NCBI RefSeq assembly: GCF_001898115.1
Contig: NZ_MKSQ01000026.1
Coordinates: 310,001 to 374,000, forward strand
From: Allobosea sp. 67-29
GTDB lineage: Bacteria > Pseudomonadota > Alphaproteobacteria > Rhizobiales > Beijerinckiaceae
Direction of reading: 5' to 3'
DNA length: 64,000 nt
Under the pieces are notes generated by a model. It was not told the DNA's origin and searched no databases. It was given only the letters and a program-made list of their open reading frames with translations. Position 1 is the first letter of the stretch. Each line of letters opens with the position of its first letter. A program made the position numbers and the translations under genes. This document shows, in pieces, positions 60,333 to 64,000 of the stretch.

Positions 60333-61510
60333 GGGTCCTCCTTGACGAAACGAAGCTTCAGGCGGACCAGGTCGCGATCGGGGCCGACTTTGCAGCCCGT
60401 GACGTGCATCCGCGTCATGAACAGGTAGGCGGTGTCGCCTGTCGTCTGGAAATTCCGCGAGCGCGATTGCGGGTCGGCGATGGCGCCATAGGCGTAGCGC
60501 AGCCGGTCGCTGCAATCCTTGCTCCACATCGTTGGCTGCGTGAGAAGCGTCTGCAGCGGCGACCAGTGGATCAGGTCGTCGGACCAGCTATAGGCGACGC
60601 GCCCGCGCACGACGTTCTGGCGCGGGTCCGGGCCGAGATGGAACAGCGCGAGCCATTTCCCGCTCGCCTCATGCCGCGTGACGGAGCCGACCGTGGTCGG
60701 CAGCTCCTTGAGCGGCCGGCACGGCCGCGCCTGGCTCAGGTCATCGCGATAGGGATCGACGGCGGGAATGGTAAAATCCTGCCCGTCGAAGGCGCGCCAC
60801 GTCGTCGGATCCTTGATATCCGTGGACCGGAACAGACAGACGCCGTTCTTCTGGCCCTCGCCGCCGGTGGTCGCGATCAGCGCATACCAGGCGCCGTCCT
60901 TCTGGACGATGTTCGACGGATTGAAGAAGCCGCGATGCCGGCCCTGATCGACATCCTGCCTGTAGGGCGGAGCCGCCACCAGGGGGCGCGGCTCATCGGT
61001 CCTGAAGCTGCGCCCGCCATCGCTCGACCTGGCGGCGGTAACGACGTTGTACCAGCAGCTCATCGCCTCCTTGAAACGGCAGGCTCCGGGATGCTTGTCG
61101 GCATGGTACTCGGCATGGATCAACGCCTGGACATGACGTCCGTCGTCGGTCCAGGTCGCGGCGATCCAGCTCTTGTCGCTGAACTCGCTCGGATCGGCGC
61201 TGTTCTTCGCCTCGAAGGAGACGGCGCAGCTCTTGCGAACCGAGGACAGGTCGGCGCCGATCAACGGGCGGCTGCGGTAATGGCTGGCGAAGGCGACGAC
61301 CTCGCCCTTGTCGTCACGAAAGGCCCGAAGCGGTGCGTCCGGCAGGTCCCACTCCTCGCAGCGCTCGCGCGCCCAGGAGACGACTGTCTCCTCCTTGGCA
61401 CCGGGCGCGACCTCGAGCCTGTAGCCCGGAGCCTGCGCCTGTGCAGCCAGAGGCGCCAGCAGCAGAAATGCCGCCGACAGGGCTGCGTTCAGGGTGTGGG
61501 CGCCGCTCAT
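60329..61510 (-). CDS. Secreted beta-propeller protein (sialidase/GH43-like)
   Basis: A 393-residue protein with a signal peptide (residues 1-27, ending LAAQAQA). The rest shows beta-propeller repeats typical of sialidase- or GH43-like folds: AARSSDGGRSF, LFRSTDIKDPTTWRAFDG, YSWSDDLIHWSP. Cysteine pairs (ERCEEW, GACRFKEAMSCW, KDCSDRL) fit a periplasmic or exported protein. It overlaps both neighbouring pyruvyl transferase genes by ATGA. Glycan binding or trimming is inferred; no catalytic set is certain. Confidence 0.7.
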   Translation of the reverse strand: MSGAHTLNAALSAAFLLLAPLAAQAQAPGYRLEVAPGAKEETVVSWARERCEEWDLPDAPLRAFRDDKGEVVAFASHYRSRPLIGADLSSVRKSCAVSFEAKNSADPSEFSDKSWIAATWTDDGRHVQALIHAEYHADKHPGACRFKEAMSCWYNVVTAARSSDGGRSFRTDEPRPLVAAPPYRQDVDQGRHRGFFNPSNIVQKDGAWYALIATTGGEGQKNGVCLFRSTDIKDPTTWRAFDGQDFTIPAVDPYRDDLSQARPCRPLKELPTTVGSVTRHEASGKWLALFHLGPDPRQNVVRGRVAYSWSDDLIHWSPLQTLLTQPTMWSKDCSDRLRYAYGAIADPQSRSRNFQTTGDTAYLFMTRMHVTGCKVGPDRDLVRLKLRFVKEDP

Positions 61511-62685
61511 GCCACCTTCCGCTGCGGCTCCGCTGTGCGCGGAACCATCTTGTTGTCGACGCCGTTCTCGACGAGGAAGTCGCGCATCTGTCCGTAGACC
61601 TGGGCGTAAGCGGTATTGAAACGATCGAATCGCGCCTGGTCCCAGTAGTCCTCCAGCCGGAACTCCTGGCCGGCAAAGACATCCACGCTCGGAATCTTGA
61701 AGGTATCCGCGAACTCGACGGTACGGCTGTCATAGGTGAAGTAGATCGACGGCGTGCCATTGGCGAGCGCCATCAGATTGCCGTGCAGCCGGTAGCCGAG
61801 CACGAGATCGAGTCCGCGCACCAGCCGCTCGTACTCCGCGACGACGTCCGAATAGAACATGCGGCTCTGATAGAGATCCGCGACCTGCTCATCGAGATAC
61901 CAGCTGGTCGCCCAGGCATTGTCCTCGAGCGCGGCCATGGCCGCGGCCTTCTGCTCGGGTGTGCCGAGGGCGAGCTTCTTTTCCTCGGCTTCGCCCTGCG
62001 ACATCAGCGTGACCTCGAAGCGGTCCGCCATCGCCTTCACCAGATCGCGATGGAAGGTGAGGTAGCGCTGGATGTCCTGCGCATAGGTCTTCGAAACCTC
62101 GCGCCGCAGCGTGATGCCGGCCTTCTTGACCTGCTCGAGCGCGGGCAGGCGGATGGCAAGATTGGGATTGTTGTTCCGGAACGCGGTGGGGCAGCCGATG
62201 ATGCGGACGTTCTTGATGCCGAGATCGTTCAGCACCTCGGCCGAATAGGTCCCACGCACGCCGAGCGAGGCCGTCGAATCCCCGATCAGCTTGAGGACCG
62301 TCTTGGTCGCCTCGCTCAGCTCCAGCGTGCCGCTGACCGGTGCCTGCGCGCCGATGCCGAACGCGATGACCGGAATTTTCAGCCGGCGCAGCACATCCGG
62401 AGCCTGAACCCAGTCCATCTCGGCATGGACGTAGTTCGAGCCACGCAGAAAGACATAGTCGTATTCGGCGTTCAGCCTGTCGATCATGGCCGGATCGACG
62501 CGATCGATCGGCAACTCGTCGAGCTTCTCGAAATTGAGCAGTTTCAGCGAGGAATCGAAGACGAAGGCATCACCGATGTTGTGATAATGGTCGATGTGGC
62601 TGGCGAGGTTGGCGTAGTCGTACCAGCGCACATTGTCGTGGTCGTAAACCTCCCCGGACGGGCTGATGACGAGGATGCGGGCCAT
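61507..62685 (-). CDS. Polysaccharide pyruvyl transferase family protein
   Basis: A 392-residue protein: ILVISPSGEVYDHDNVRWYD at the start, VFLRGSNYVHAEMDW, AFGIGAQAP, GVRGTYSAEVL, GCPTAFRNNNP, and GYRLHGNLMALANG. It is a shorter paralogue of the product of 58872, without the extra N-terminal domain. The ATG at 62685 follows AAGGGGAG. It is coupled to the propeller gene by ATGA. Pyruvylation of a surface glycan is the likely role. Confidence 0.85.
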   Translation of the reverse strand: MARILVISPSGEVYDHDNVRWYDYANLASHIDHYHNIGDAFVFDSSLKLLNFEKLDELPIDRVDPAMIDRLNAEYDYVFLRGSNYVHAEMDWVQAPDVLRRLKIPVIAFGIGAQAPVSGTLELSEATKTVLKLIGDSTASLGVRGTYSAEVLNDLGIKNVRIIGCPTAFRNNNPNLAIRLPALEQVKKAGITLRREVSKTYAQDIQRYLTFHRDLVKAMADRFEVTLMSQGEAEEKKLALGTPEQKAAAMAALEDNAWATSWYLDEQVADLYQSRMFYSDVVAEYERLVRGLDLVLGYRLHGNLMALANGTPSIYFTYDSRTVEFADTFKIPSVDVFAGQEFRLEDYWDQARFDRFNTAYAQVYGQMRDFLVENGVDNKMVPRTAEPQRKVA

Positions 62686-62717
62686 GACTGGTCTCCCCTT
62701 GTTGTCTCGTTGTGGTG

Positions 62718-64000
62718 TCAGGCGATCATCGCCGCAGCATCGCGTCGCGCCGGCGCCGGCCGGCTGCGCTCGGCGATCAGGCGGCGATAGAGCGCGAGAT
62801 GGGTCTCGGCGCATTCGCGATGGCTCATCGGCCGCGTGATGCCGCCGCGCAAGCGTTCCCAGAGCCCGGGTTCGGTCAGCGCGCGGGTCATGCAGTCGAC
62901 GAGATCTTCCGGGCTGCCGGCGCGGAAATGCAGGCCATCGACCTCGTCCGTGATCTTCTCCGCCATGCCCCCGAGTTGGCTCGCCAGGATCGGGCGGCCA
63001 TGGAAGAAGGCTTCCTGGATCACGATCGGCGAGTTCTCCCACCAGACGGATGGCATCACCACCCAGTCGACCGAGCGCATCAGGTTCGGCATCTCGTGGT
63101 TCTGGAACGCACCGCAGAAGCGCACGCGGCGGCCGGCGCTCTCCACCAGCTTCGCGAACTTGTCCTTGTAGGCCTGGGGCTGACGTTCGAGGTTGCCGCC
63201 ATAGACCAGCAGGATCGCATCGTCGTCCCAGACCGAATCCGGGATGCGGGTCACGGCGTCGATCAGCACGTCGGCACCCTTGTAGGGCGTGAGCTGCCCG
63301 AAATAGGCGAAGCGCGAGCGACGCGTGCGCCCCTCCGGCAGGGAGCGCGGCGGGGCGGTGCTGGCGACGTCGATGCCGTTCTCGATCACCGAGAAGCGCT
63401 CCTCGGCGAGCCCCCAGTCGACATAGCGGTCGGCGAGAAAGCGGCTCGGCGAGACGAAATGGTCGGCAAGGCCGAGCATGCCCTTGATGAAGGTCTCGCG
63501 CGCCAGGAAGCGGGCCGGCGAGATGTCCGGGAAGCAGGCGTTGCAGTCGGTCGGCGAGGCCCGGTAGCAGAGCTTGAAGGCACCGGTCTTCACCATCTGG
63601 CCGTGGTGGTGGCAGATCGAGAGATATTCGTGGAAGGTCACCACGATCAGCGCGTCGGGCAATGCGTCGCGCACCGCGAACAGGCATTCGAGCCCAAGCC
63701 CGATGAAATGGTGGAAATGCACCACGTCCGGCTTCAGGTCGTGCAGCACGCGCACGAAGTCGCGGTCGATCTCTTCCGTTGCCCGGTTCGAGATCAGGAA
63801 GTGGTCGTAGTCCTCGGCGTAGTAGAGCAGTTCGCCGCCCCGCTGTCGCAGGCTCATCAGTGCCGTTCCCGCGTGGCGCGGCGTCGGCGCGCCGACGCGG
63901 GCGAGATAATGGGAATCGACGCCCTCGCCGGTCTGCAGCCCCTTGTGCAGGTTGTAGGACGCCACCTCCGCCCCGCCGAGCGAGAGCGAGGGATGGCCGT
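62718..64000 (-). CDS. Glycosyltransferase family 4 protein (5' end outside window)
   Basis: A GT-B glycosyltransferase whose frame is open to the window end; the first visible residues, GHPSLSLGGAEVASYNLHKGL, are near its N-terminus. The acceptor half includes DVVHFHHFIGLG. A cysteine cluster (CYRASPTDCNACFPD) in the middle is typical of a subgroup of these enzymes. The donor half has FAYFGQLTPYKGADVLIDA and the EX7E-like PSVWWENSPIVIQEAFFHG. It is 32 bp upstream of the pyruvyl transferase gene and probably heads or continues a surface-glycan operon. Confidence 0.88.
   Translation of the reverse strand, partial: GHPSLSLGGAEVASYNLHKGLQTGEGVDSHYLARVGAPTPRHAGTALMSLRQRGGELLYYAEDYDHFLISNRATEEIDRDFVRVLHDLKPDVVHFHHFIGLGLECLFAVRDALPDALIVVTFHEYLSICHHHGQMVKTGAFKLCYRASPTDCNACFPDISPARFLARETFIKGMLGLADHFVSPSRFLADRYVDWGLAEERFSVIENGIDVASTAPPRSLPEGRTRRSRFAYFGQLTPYKGADVLIDAVTRIPDSVWDDDAILLVYGGNLERQPQAYKDKFAKLVESAGRRVRFCGAFQNHEMPNLMRSVDWVVMPSVWWENSPIVIQEAFFHGRPILASQLGGMAEKITDEVDGLHFRAGSPEDLVDCMTRALTEPGLWERLRGGITRPMSHRECAETHLALYRRLIAERSRPAPARRDAAAMIA

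Overview
The window is GC-rich chromosome of an alphaproteobacterium, most likely a Hyphomicrobiales (Rhizobiales) member of the Bosea/Methylobacterium kind. The case rests on a sitABCD operon beside a Mur-type Fur regulator, GTTC-N7-GTTC LexA boxes, an Irr-like ICE box, and dense ATGA/GTGA-coupled operons. The genus is an inference.

Layout. 1-585 is the end of an OprB-type porin. 707-4219 is sitABCD (Mn/Fe import), with the convergent mur/fur gene at 4661-5113. 5579-28454 is a 22.9 kb integrated phage-like element bounded by a 45-bp direct repeat. Its right copy is the 3' part of an intact tRNA-Arg(CCG); its left copy is a tRNA fragment followed by a tyrosine integrase.

The element carries small HTH proteins and a primase/DUF3987 replication protein, then HGG-zinc-finger and terminase-small-subunit-like ORFs. 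A serine resolvase preceded by a LexA box follows. The late genes are a tail fibre, two paralogous small proteins and two large internal virion-type proteins. No terminase large subunit, portal or capsid gene is visible, so it is a decayed prophage or a satellite. The right third (20.3-28.4 kb) is cargo of the kind found in defence islands: a PD-(D/E)xK nuclease with a winged-helix partner; an operon of a RuvC-like protein, a Ser/Thr kinase and a small ORF; a LexA-box-led locus broken by a 7-bp duplication and joined to a SRAP fragment; an AT-rich toxin-like/XRE/unknown operon; a GrlR-like protein; and a lipoprotein frame that opens inside the tRNA.

From 28.5 kb the core chromosome resumes. 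It holds a peptide-type ABC importer (binding protein and two permeases, no ATPase) with a class A beta-lactamase-like hydrolase and two divergent overlapping LysR genes; a truncated isochorismatase; a TAXI-TRAP transporter; a NitT/TauT-type ABC importer; a TctDE-type two-component system; and a two-partner secretion pair (TpsB, TpsA) followed by a caspase-Sel1 protein. After those come an ornithine cyclodeaminase homologue and an iron-type ABC importer with a methyltransferase, preceded by an ICE-like box. The last region is a minus-strand surface-glycan cluster: GSCFA protein, two polysaccharide pyruvyl transferases around a secreted beta-propeller protein, and a glycosyltransferase running off the end.

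The strongest candidates for an undescribed system are the RuvC-like/kinase/small-ORF operon (23450-25111) and the nuclease pair (20342-22602), both in the element cargo. All family calls are from reading the translations; no searches were run.
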